This document shows, piece by piece, positions 27,051 to 33,936 of a stretch of DNA of 64,000 bases (positions are counted from its first letter, which is position 1; each line of letters opens with the position of its first letter). Location of the stretch: the NCBI GenBank assembly GCA_947500755.1, contig CANMTO010000004.1:45663-109662 (forward strand). The letters run 5' to 3'. Origin of the DNA: Flavobacteriales bacterium. GTDB lineage: Bacteria; Bacteroidota; Bacteroidia; Flavobacteriales_D; Crocinitomicaceae. The notes beneath the pieces were generated by a model that was not told the DNA's origin, did not search any database, and saw only the letters and a program-made list of their open reading frames with translations. Both the position numbers and the translations under genes were made by a program.

Positions 27051-27649
27051 TTTCGGTTTACAACATAAAACCTAAGTTCCAACATCTGATAAAACCGGTG
27101 ATGGAGTTTTTGCATCGAAAGAAATTCACACCCAATCATGTCACGCTTTTGGCATTGTTCGGTTCCATCTTAACTGGGGTTTATGTCTATTTGAATGAAG
27201 GGTGGGTTTATTTAGTGGTGGTCCCTGTGTATTTATTTATCCGCATGGCATTGAACGCCATCGATGGAATGATGGCACGGGCATATAATCAACAATCACC
27301 GCTCGGGGAAGTGCTCAATGAACTTGGGGATGTTTTGGCAGATTTGGCAATCTTTTACCCTTTATTGCTTAAGTTTGGAATGGATAAGCATCCGCATGTA
27401 CTCGTGTTTTTTATTGCTTTGATGATCATTAATGAATTTGTTGGCATATTAAGTAAGGCGATGGGGGGAACACGGAGGTATGACGGTCCGATGGGGAAAA
27501 GTGATAGAGCGTTATTTTTTGGCTTATTGTGTCTCGTTATTCTCTGCTTTCCAATGGTTTTTCCTTGGATTTATTATTTGATTATTCTTGTTATACTTGC
27601 GATGTTGGTCAGCACCGTGCTTAGAATTAAAAACTCAATAAACGCATGA
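27047..27649 (+). CDS. CDP-alcohol phosphatidyltransferase, YnbA-like
   Basis: This 200-residue integral membrane enzyme swaps CMP on a CDP-lipid for an alcohol headgroup. The family motif is D-x2-D-G-x2-A-R-x8-G-x3-D-x3-D. Here it reads Asn70, Asp73-Gly74, Ala77-Arg78, Gly87, Asn91 and Asp95, so two of the four metal-site Asp are Asn. From memory E. coli YnbA has the same Asn pattern (NALDGMLAR, LNETGDV) and a similar start (YQIKPLFQ versus YNIKPKFQH). The product headgroup is unknown. It overlaps both neighbours by four bases. Confidence 0.85.
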   Translation: MISVYNIKPKFQHLIKPVMEFLHRKKFTPNHVTLLALFGSILTGVYVYLNEGWVYLVVVPVYLFIRMALNAIDGMMARAYNQQSPLGEVLNELGDVLADLAIFYPLLLKFGMDKHPHVLVFFIALMIINEFVGILSKAMGGTRRYDGPMGKSDRALFFGLLCLVILCFPMVFPWIYYLIILVILAMLVSTVLRIKNSINA

Positions 27650-28605
27650 ATTATTTTCTTTCGAATCGATTTACTGAAAATAAAGAGGTGCTTTCCATTA
27701 TCTTGGTCATTCTCGGTATTCTAATTTTCGCTACGGTATTGTTTTTTATCATGGGAAGAATCTATCCTGGGGATAAGGTTCGCGAATTGCAACAGCGCAC
27801 GAAATCATGGTGGATCATGGCATCCGTTTTTATCTTAGCCACCGTACTTCATCCAAGTATTTCCTTTGTGGCTTTTGCCTTATTGTCTTTTGTCGCATTA
27901 CGAGAATTAGCCAGCATAAGTAAAAACGTTCGACCGGAAGATCGACGCGTAATTATCTGGTGTTATCTTGCAATCCCAGTTCAGTATTTCTTAGCCTATA
28001 TGGGCTATTTCAACTTATTCATCATTTTTATTCCGGTGATTATGTTTATTTGGATTCCGTTTGTTTTGGTCATCCGAGGCTTTACGGTGGAAATCGGCCG
28101 ATCTATGAGTGTTTTACCGGTACAGCTGATGTTTACCGTGTTTTCCATTAGCCATTTAGCTTACTTATTGTCTCTCCCTGAATTACATGGGTTCAATGCG
28201 GGAGGAAGGGGATTATTACTTTTTGTTGTGTTTTTAACGGAAATGAATGACGTGTTTCAGTTTACATGGGGTAAATTATTAGGTAAGAATAAGATTATTG
28301 AGAAAATTAGCCCCAATAAAACATGGGAAGGCTTCATTGGTGGCTTTATTACAACTATTGTTGTTGCATATTTTATTCGATTTTTAACCCCATTTACAGC
28401 CATTGAATCCCTATTTGCTGGGGCACTAATTGCTTTTGGAGGATTTATTGGGGATGTTATTGTTTCGGCCATTAAGCGCGATATCGGCTTAAAGGACACC
28501 GGTAACTTAATTCCGGGCCATGGAGGCATATTAGATCGAATTGATTCCCTTGCCATTGCAGCACCTTCCTTTTTCTATTTTGTGTATAATTTATACTATG
28601 CCTAA
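27646..28605 (+). CDS. Phosphatidate cytidylyltransferase family, YnbB-like
   Basis: This 319-residue polytopic membrane protein makes CDP-diacylglycerol or a similar activated lipid from CTP. The CdsA signature is complete near residues 265-295: SAIKRDIGLKDTG, then IPGHGGILDRIDSL. ISPNKTWEGFIGG precedes it. Overall it resembles E. coli YnbB more than housekeeping CdsA: RTKSWWIMA near the start, FLTEMNDVFQFTWGK in the middle, FFYF near the end. Pairing with the YnbA-like transferase supports a dedicated lipid pathway. Confidence 0.88.
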   Translation: MNYFLSNRFTENKEVLSIILVILGILIFATVLFFIMGRIYPGDKVRELQQRTKSWWIMASVFILATVLHPSISFVAFALLSFVALRELASISKNVRPEDRRVIIWCYLAIPVQYFLAYMGYFNLFIIFIPVIMFIWIPFVLVIRGFTVEIGRSMSVLPVQLMFTVFSISHLAYLLSLPELHGFNAGGRGLLLFVVFLTEMNDVFQFTWGKLLGKNKIIEKISPNKTWEGFIGGFITTIVVAYFIRFLTPFTAIESLFAGALIAFGGFIGDVIVSAIKRDIGLKDTGNLIPGHGGILDRIDSLAIAAPSFFYFVYNLYYA

Positions 28606-29249
28606 TGAAATGGTTGTTGATGGTTTTTTATTACAAGTTGCTTATGCGTCCCTTTTTAGGCATTTTCGTGGGAGTTAAGCTTGTGAATTCAGAAAACCTT
28701 GGTCAATCTGGGCCCGTAATTATCGTATCGAATCACAACAGTCACTTGGATACTATGTCATTAATGGCTGCTTTACCTTTTAATCAGTTGCTTCGAACCC
28801 ACCCGGTTGCCGCCGCAGACTATTTTGGTGGGTCTTGGCTTAAGCGGTTTATTTCTCGTTGGGTGCTTAATGCGATTTTAATCAAACGAACACGTGAAGC
28901 AGGAGATTTAAGTCCAACGGATCAATTAATACAATTCATAGACAAAGGACATTCCTTAATCTTGTTTCCTGAAGGTTCTCGTGGTGAACCAGAAGAAATA
29001 CAAGACTTTCAGAAAGGCATTGGCGCTATCCTACACCGCAGGCCTCAAGTTCCCTATATCCCTGTTTTTATGAGTGGTATGGGTAGAATACTTCCTAAGG
29101 GCGAAACGCTTCTTGTGCCGTTTGATGCCTATGTAGTCGTAGGTAATTCCCGTAATGTACAGCATGAAGGCGTACTCGAAATCGTTCATGAGGTAAAACA
29201 AGCGATTTTGGCTCAACGCGAGCAGTACCAACACATTAATAAATTATAA
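28605..29249 (+). CDS. Lysophospholipid/1-acylglycerol-phosphate acyltransferase (PlsC family)
   Basis: This 214-residue membrane-associated acyltransferase has the catalytic H-x4-D motif at His44 and Asp49 in SNHNSHLDTMS and the acceptor-binding FPEGSRGEP near residue 125. VPYIPVFMSGMG matches block IV. It would make the diacylated phosphatidate used by the upstream cytidylyltransferase. Its ATG shares one base with the upstream stop (TAATG), marking tight coupling. Confidence 0.9.
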   Translation: MKWLLMVFYYKLLMRPFLGIFVGVKLVNSENLGQSGPVIIVSNHNSHLDTMSLMAALPFNQLLRTHPVAAADYFGGSWLKRFISRWVLNAILIKRTREAGDLSPTDQLIQFIDKGHSLILFPEGSRGEPEEIQDFQKGIGAILHRRPQVPYIPVFMSGMGRILPKGETLLVPFDAYVVVGNSRNVQHEGVLEIVHEVKQAILAQREQYQHINKL

Positions 29250-29252
29250 CGT

Positions 29253-29558
29253 ATGTCACATCCCGTTCATCATTCAAAAAAATACGAAGAAATTAAAAAT
29301 TTGAAATTGCTTGCTTCGATTTTAATAGATTTGATGGGTATGCTTTCTTACCTGATTCCTGGAGCAGCTGAATTGTTTGATGCGGTGTGGGCTCCAATTT
29401 CTGCTGTATTGGTATATTATATGTTTGGGAGAAAATTGTCCTGGGCGAGTTTTACGTTTCTGGAGGAATTACTGCCCTTTACGGATGTTGTACCCTCAGC
29501 AACGATTGCTTGGTATGTTTACTATCAAAAAATGGAAAAAAAAACCGGGCAACATTGA
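29253..29558 (+). CDS. Small hypothetical membrane protein
   Basis: This 101-residue protein has a charged, His-containing N-terminus (MSHPVHHSKKYEEIKN) and two or three hydrophobic segments (about 22-40, 47-60 and 78-92). It starts three bases after the PlsC stop and is likely the last gene of the lipid operon. I recognise no family. Partnership with the lipid enzymes is inferred from position only. Confidence 0.65.
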   Translation: MSHPVHHSKKYEEIKNLKLLASILIDLMGMLSYLIPGAAELFDAVWAPISAVLVYYMFGRKLSWASFTFLEELLPFTDVVPSATIAWYVYYQKMEKKTGQH

Positions 29559-29567
29559 TTTTTTTAA

Positions 29568-29575
29568 TAGCTTTG
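29568..29575 (+). promoter_or_regulatory. -7 promoter element for the small lipoprotein at 29598
   Basis: TAGCTTTG matches TAnnTTTG and lies 22 bases before the ATG. With the terminator at 29834 it defines a short monocistronic unit. Confidence 0.55.
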
Positions 29576-29597
29576 AATAACTTAAAATTTTAGAATT

Positions 29598-29810
29598 ATG
29601 AAAAAGTTAATGATCGTTTTAGGAGTGGCGCTTTTTACGATGGCGTCTTGTTCCAAAGATTACACATGTAAGTGTACAGTTACCGATGCAGGTATTGAGG
29701 TAGGTTCTACAAGTTCTACCATTACTGGTAAAAAGAACGATGTTACTACAGCATGTGATGCAAATGACGCGACAGTAGGTACCTTATCTACCAATTGCGA
29801 AATTCAATAA
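29598..29810 (+). CDS. Small Cys-rich lipoprotein
   Basis: This 70-residue protein has a lipobox (TMASC, Cys18) followed by SKDYTCKCTVTD and two further Cys. The mature peptide of about 53 residues is Thr-rich and has four Cys after the lipidated one, suggesting two disulfides. I recognise only a general resemblance to small Bacteroidota lipoproteins with a YTCKC start. Its own promoter box and strong terminator suggest abundant expression. Confidence 0.75.
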   Translation: MKKLMIVLGVALFTMASCSKDYTCKCTVTDAGIEVGSTSSTITGKKNDVTTACDANDATVGTLSTNCEIQ

Positions 29811-29833
29811 GCAAGAACTTATTAAACAACTCA

Positions 29834-29855
29834 GGGGGATTCGTCCCCCTTTTTT
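29834..29855 (+). terminator. Intrinsic terminator abutting the next start codon
   Basis: GGGGGA, a TTCG loop and TCCCCC are followed by six T. The T tract ends four bases before ATG 29859 of the next gene, leaving no room for a promoter between them. Confidence 0.88.
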
Positions 29856-29858
29856 ATT

Positions 29859-30449
29859 ATGAATAGTATTGAAACATTTTTTTTGAGCCTTGGTTTTTCT
29901 TTTACCGCCGCTAAATTTATACCCTATATCATCATTTGTATTCTTGGTTGGTTTTTAGCGAGGTTTATTTACCGTCGGGTTAACGCTAAAACTTCTAAAC
30001 GTTGGTTGCTCGCGTTGTTGTTTATTGGAACCTTCATTCAGCCTGTGCTCATTTATTTTGCCATTAATCCAATTTATCAAGGAGATTTGGTGGATCTCAG
30101 TTACACGCCTAAAACGTCCATGCGTCTTAGCCAATCAAAGAAATTAGTGGTCATCGCGTTGCCTGGGTGTAAGTATTGCTCCGAATCTACCCAGCTCATG
30201 AAAGGGATTAAACCGTATGCCAAGCTACCCATTGAATATTGGATATTGGGTTCTGATTCCTCCGATTTAAACACGTATCAAGCCTTAGTTGGAAATCAAA
30301 TAAACTGCCAATTAAAAGCAAATCTTTCCGAAGTTTTGCCGATTACCGAAGGAAGTTTTCCTACCTACGTGTTGATAGAACATGGAAAAATCACAAAGGC
30401 ATGGCATAACGATGCCTTTGGCGCACGTGCATTAAATGAACTGAATTAG
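29859..30449 (+). CDS. Membrane-anchored thioredoxin-like protein
   Basis: This 196-residue protein has two N-terminal membrane segments (about residues 18-38 and 49-68). A thioredoxin-like domain follows, with the redox pair Cys104 and Cys107 in LPGCKYCSES and the cis-Pro strand GSFPTYVLIEHGK. The domain probably faces the periplasm and may reduce or isomerise disulfides, or serve a cytochrome or secretion pathway. The partner is unknown. The start codon lies against the preceding terminator. The stop overlaps the convergent gene by four bases. Confidence 0.75.
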   Translation: MNSIETFFLSLGFSFTAAKFIPYIIICILGWFLARFIYRRVNAKTSKRWLLALLFIGTFIQPVLIYFAINPIYQGDLVDLSYTPKTSMRLSQSKKLVVIALPGCKYCSESTQLMKGIKPYAKLPIEYWILGSDSSDLNTYQALVGNQINCQLKANLSEVLPITEGSFPTYVLIEHGKITKAWHNDAFGARALNELN

Positions 30450-31966
30450 TCCAGTTTAATCTTATTAAAGAAGAATACAGTCCGCTTGCGATCAACGTCT
30501 TTATCCTTACGGTTAATGATACGCTGTATCCCATAAGACAAGAAGTAGTTATCATACCAATGGATAATTTCGGCATAACTTAAGCGCGTCTTGTCGTTTT
30601 CTGAATTAGTTTCTATGGGTTCAGATTGTTTATCGCTCAACACATTTCCATCAAAATCAAATACTTTACTCGTAATCCGATTGCTGTTGGCATACACTAA
30701 TTTCAAATTGTTTTGTTGTTGGTCGGCAACGTGGATAAACCGTCGAACAGTCATCGGTTTCTGAGCTAACCACATGGGAAAAGTTTGGTCCCAAATCAGG
30801 TTCCCGTTTTTGTCGAATTTCGCAATGAACGCATGGGTATATTGATACCCATCAAACACTTGCACATACGTAGTGGTGGTTACTGCTTTTCCGTTTACAT
30901 AAGAGGTTGATGTGCGGGCTTCTGTTCTATAGGTTGCATAATAAGCCTCGCCGATGTAGATAAAGTCTTCGTTCACTTTGATTGGACTGTGGGCAGTAAT
31001 ATTATAGGAAATATTCAATTCTTGTCCATTTTTTTCTTTGCGCTGCTTTTTCTTTTCAATTTTACGTTGCTGATTTGCAGGGAGGTAGCTAAGGAAGTTC
31101 TTGAGCTCCGTGAAATTGTAAAATTTTATTGGCTCCAATTGCCCTTGAGCTAAGCGAGATATGAAAAATCCGTTGGATCCACCGGAGTTTGGAACAGAAT
31201 AGGTTCCAGAAAGAATATACTCGTTATTGCCTATGTCATAGGCTCTGGCATTTCTTAAGTTATTATCAGTTCCGATGCTGATGTCTGTGCTTGCTTGAAC
31301 CTGTCCCTGTTCATCTAATCGAATTACATAGAGTTCAGTCCTTTTTTTACTGATATAGGCATTAATGCTAAGTAAGATGTTTTTGCTTTCCGGCATGGTC
31401 TCCATGTTGGAAAGGCTAAGTTTTTTAGGTTTAAATCCTTCGATTGTAATTGGCGTGGTCTGCTCAGAACCTGAATTCATATCAATAGATATGATGGAAA
31501 GGCTATAGTTTTTATTAATGATTGCCATTACTGCACGATCATCCATACATGCCGTGTATTTAATGAAACTGCGGTTTGGAAGTTCGCCAGAAACTTCTTT
31601 AAATGTTTCGCTTATAAAATCATATTTAACCACCCGGTAATCCGTCCGTCGAGTTTTGAAGAAGAAATACACGTAATTTCCTGTTTGATAGATTTCATCT
31701 ACATAGAATTTGTTCTCTATCGTGTAGCCTACTTCGTGTGTTGATACCAAGTCGGTATTGTACTTTTCAAAGCGATATGTACTGATTTGATTCTCGTCTT
31801 TATCTTGCTTAGAAAAGATAAGCATTCCTTTAGCACTAAATTCAAAGACACGTTCGCCGCTGAAGCCGTCTTTTAATTCGAATTCAACGCGTTTTTCGGT
31901 TACGGCATTTTGTGCAAATATTCCTGCGCTCAACGCAAGGAGAATATAAAGTGCAAATAGCTTCAT
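30446..31966 (-). CDS. Exported protein of unknown function, possible beta-propeller
   Basis: This is a 506-residue protein with a signal peptide (residues 1-18, AGIFAQ end). The body is beta-rich with repeated strand pairs such as YVYFFFKTRRTDYRVVKYD, LSIISIDMNSGSEQ and FIAKFDKNGNLIWDQTF, which suggests propeller-like blades. A basic stretch (QRKIEKKKQRKEKNG) sits near residue 305. No catalytic motif or T9SS tail is visible. The ATG is only 15 bases after the rplI terminator, so it may depend on readthrough from the ribosomal operon. Confidence 0.65.
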   Translation of the reverse strand: MKLFALYILLALSAGIFAQNAVTEKRVEFELKDGFSGERVFEFSAKGMLIFSKQDKDENQISTYRFEKYNTDLVSTHEVGYTIENKFYVDEIYQTGNYVYFFFKTRRTDYRVVKYDFISETFKEVSGELPNRSFIKYTACMDDRAVMAIINKNYSLSIISIDMNSGSEQTTPITIEGFKPKKLSLSNMETMPESKNILLSINAYISKKRTELYVIRLDEQGQVQASTDISIGTDNNLRNARAYDIGNNEYILSGTYSVPNSGGSNGFFISRLAQGQLEPIKFYNFTELKNFLSYLPANQQRKIEKKKQRKEKNGQELNISYNITAHSPIKVNEDFIYIGEAYYATYRTEARTSTSYVNGKAVTTTTYVQVFDGYQYTHAFIAKFDKNGNLIWDQTFPMWLAQKPMTVRRFIHVADQQQNNLKLVYANSNRITSKVFDFDGNVLSDKQSEPIETNSENDKTRLSYAEIIHWYDNYFLSYGIQRIINRKDKDVDRKRTVFFFNKIKLD

Positions 31967-31981
31967 AGGGTTGGTTTTAAG

Positions 31982-32012
31982 AAAAAAAAACCCTGACGCG
32001 GAGGTCAGGGTT
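31982..32012 (-). terminator. Terminator of the rpsF-rpsR-rplI operon
   Basis: On the minus strand AACCCTGAC, a six-base loop and GTCAGGGTT form a 9-bp stem followed by a run of T (plus-strand A 31982-31990). It lies 17 bases after the rplI stop. Confidence 0.9.
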
Positions 32013-32029
32013 ACTTAATTCGGTTGAGC

Positions 32030-32476
32030 TTATTCAGCTACTACTGAAAATTTAATGATTTGTTTTACGCCTTTGTAAATATTAGCTTCCGCTTCATAGC
32101 TTCCAACTTCACGGATGGGCTCATCTTTAATTTTTAAAGACTTACGATCGATGTCGTGTCCTGCTGCTTTCAATGCTTCGGCTAATTGGATCGTATTGAT
32201 GGATCCATAAATCTTTCCGTTTTCACCAGCTTTGGTAGCAATAGAAACGCTTACCTCGGCTAATTTAGCAGCTAAATCTTGCGCTTCAGCTAACATTTTT
32301 GATTCTTTGTGCGATTTTTGACGCATTACTTCTGCATGCGCTTTTTTGGCACTTACCGTGGCAAGGACAGCATATCCTTGAGGAATTAAAAAGTTTCTTC
32401 CGTAACCCGGCTTTACAGTTACCACCTCATTGGTGTAACCTAATTTATCTACGTTCTTTAATAGAATGACTTCCAT
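32030..32476 (-). CDS. rplI: 50S ribosomal protein L9
   Basis: This 148-residue L9 has the N-terminal rRNA-binding domain (VILLKNVDKLGYTNEVVTVKPGYGRNFLIPQ, seen in the pieces KLGYTNEVV and GYGRNFLIPQGYA), the long linking helix (residues about 42-75) and the C-terminal domain (ENGKIYGSINT). It is last in the rpsF-rpsR-rplI operon, 18 bases after rpsR. Confidence 0.97.
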   Translation of the reverse strand: MEVILLKNVDKLGYTNEVVTVKPGYGRNFLIPQGYAVLATVSAKKAHAEVMRQKSHKESKMLAEAQDLAAKLAEVSVSIATKAGENGKIYGSINTIQLAEALKAAGHDIDRKSLKIKDEPIREVGSYEAEANIYKGVKQIIKFSVVAE

Positions 32477-32494
32477 GATTCAAATTTTTATCGA

Positions 32495-32755
32495 TTATTT
32501 CAACATATCTCCTACGTAAGGCATAAGTGCTAAGTGACGAGCACGTTTGATAGCCTTGTTAACGCGTCCTTGGAACTTCGCAGAAGTACCGGTAATGCGA
32601 CGAGGAAGAATTTTTCCTTGTTCGTTTACCAACTTCAACAAATAGTTTTCGTCTTTGTAATCAAGGAATTTAATGCCTGATTTTTTGAATCGACAGTATT
32701 TATTCTTCTTAATATCTATATTAATCGGGGTTAGGTATCTAATATCGTTTGACAT
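32495..32755 (-). CDS. rpsR: 30S ribosomal protein S18
   Basis: This 86-residue S18 binds S6 and the central domain of 16S r[18 protein letters not shown] and [14 protein letters not shown] are the family marks. It lies between rpsF and rplI with gaps of 25 and 18 bases. No ssb gene sits between rpsF and rpsR, the usual Bacteroidota arrangement. Confidence 0.97.
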   Translation of the reverse strand: MSNDIRYLTPINIDIKKNKYCRFKKSGIKFLDYKDENYLLKLVNEQGKILPRRITGTSAKFQGRVNKAIKRARHLALMPYVGDMLK

Positions 32756-32780
32756 CTCAGTAATTTAAAGGGGTTAATAA

Positions 32781-33116
32781 TTAATTTGCTGATGTTTTTG
32801 CTCTGCGCTTTTCAGCGTAGATCACGTGGTCAGCATCCATACGTACGGTTAAAAACCGAAGCACGCGCTCATCACGTTTCATCATTAATTCATAATCTGC
32901 AATTACAGATCCAGCAGCTTCAAATTGAATCAAGAAATAAAATCCGGTGGATTTTTTCTGGATTGGATAAGCCATTTTTCGCAGTCCCCAGTGTTCCGAA
33001 TGCGTTATCTTGGCACCCATGCCTTTGATGTCGCCTTCGAATTTCTGTACTGCTTCCTTTGCCTGATCCTCAGACAAAACGGGAGTTAAAATGAAAACAG
33101 TTTCGTAAGAATTCAT
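32781..33116 (-). CDS. rpsF: 30S ribosomal protein S6
   Basis: This 111-residue S6 has [15 protein letters not shown] at the N-terminus, [19 protein letters not shown] in the centre and [12 protein letters not shown] near the end. It is first in the operon, driven by the full promoter at 33152-33183 with a leader of about 30 bases, too short to hold an obvious S6:S18 autoregulatory stem. Confidence 0.97.
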   Translation of the reverse strand: MNSYETVFILTPVLSEDQAKEAVQKFEGDIKGMGAKITHSEHWGLRKMAYPIQKKSTGFYFLIQFEAAGSVIADYELMMKRDERVLRFLTVRMDADHVIYAEKRRAKTSAN

Positions 33117-33151
33117 AAGGTTCTTAATTAGTTAATAAAAATTTAAGGGTG

Positions 33152-33183
33152 CAAAGATAGCATTATTTTTCTCTTCACCCAAA
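33152..33183 (-). promoter_or_regulatory. Full Bacteroidota promoter for the S6-S18-L9 operon
   Basis: On the minus strand, TTTG (33180-33183) is followed after exactly 20 bases by TATCTTTG (33152-33159). This is one of the best consensus matches in the window, fitting a strongly expressed ribosomal operon. Confidence 0.8.
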
Positions 33184-33210
33184 GTATTTTCCTTGTTTTC
33201 ACTTGCTTCC

Positions 33211-33240
33211 TTGGCTTTCAAACCTTTTTAAGTAACTTTC
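33211..33240 (+). promoter_or_regulatory. Probable promoter of the DUF2461-DPP IV genes
   Basis: TTGG at 33211, a 19-base spacer and TAACTTTC at 33233-33240 (one mismatch to TAnnTTTG) precede ATG 33260 by 19 bases. It is back-to-back with the ribosomal operon promoter. Confidence 0.45.
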
Positions 33241-33259
33241 GGACACAATTCGTAGGTTT

Positions 33260-33934
33260 ATGGGGTCTTTTAGTCCGGATTATCTTGATTTCTTTATCGA
33301 ACTTGCTGCCAACAACCATAAAGATTGGTTTGATCTAAATCGAAAGCGCTATGAAGTTTCCGTAAAGAAACCTTTTGCTCAGTTTACACAAACCGTAATT
33401 GATCGAATTGCGCTTAAAAATCCTTCGTTTCAACAGGTCCTAGCCAAAGATTGTATCTTTAGGATTAACCGGGATATACGCTTTTCTGCCGATAAAACCC
33501 CGTATAAACTGATGTGTTCGGCGGTGGTTTCTCCAGAAGGTAAAAAAAGCACCGCCATCAATGGAATTTACTTTGAACTTACCCCAGAGCATGTGCGTAT
33601 ATATGGTGGCGTGTATGAAATCGATAAGGAAAATCTCCTTGAACTTCGCGAAGGAATTGCCGCAAACGCAGCAGCGTTTAAACGCTTAGTTTCAGAGCCT
33701 TCCTTTAGTTCCTTTTATGGAGCCATTCATGGCGAAAAGAATAAAATGCTGCCCGCGCATTTGAAATCCGCCGCCGCGCAAGAACCCCTAATTTTCAATA
33801 AGCAATTCTATTTTTATGCGACCTTTCCTGCGGAATTAATCCTTCAGGACGAGCTCTTAGATACCCTATGCACAGCCTACGAAATAGGCAAACCAATCGA
33901 ATCTTTTTTTAATCAATTTATACATCGATCCTAG
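33260..33934 (+). CDS. DUF2461 family protein
   Basis: This 224-residue cytoplasmic protein matches the DUF2461 (TIGR02453) family. The marks are FFIELAANNHKDWFDLNRKRYE at the start, shown here as LAANNHKDWF and NRKRYE, then FRINRDIRFSADKTPYK with YFELTPEHVRIYGGVY following. The function is unknown in all members that I know. It sits three bases before the dipeptidyl peptidase IV gene and is likely co-transcribed with it. Confidence 0.88.
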   Translation: MGSFSPDYLDFFIELAANNHKDWFDLNRKRYEVSVKKPFAQFTQTVIDRIALKNPSFQQVLAKDCIFRINRDIRFSADKTPYKLMCSAVVSPEGKKSTAINGIYFELTPEHVRIYGGVYEIDKENLLELREGIAANAAAFKRLVSEPSFSSFYGAIHGEKNKMLPAHLKSAAAQEPLIFNKQFYFYATFPAELILQDELLDTLCTAYEIGKPIESFFNQFIHRS

Positions 33935-33936
33935 TT

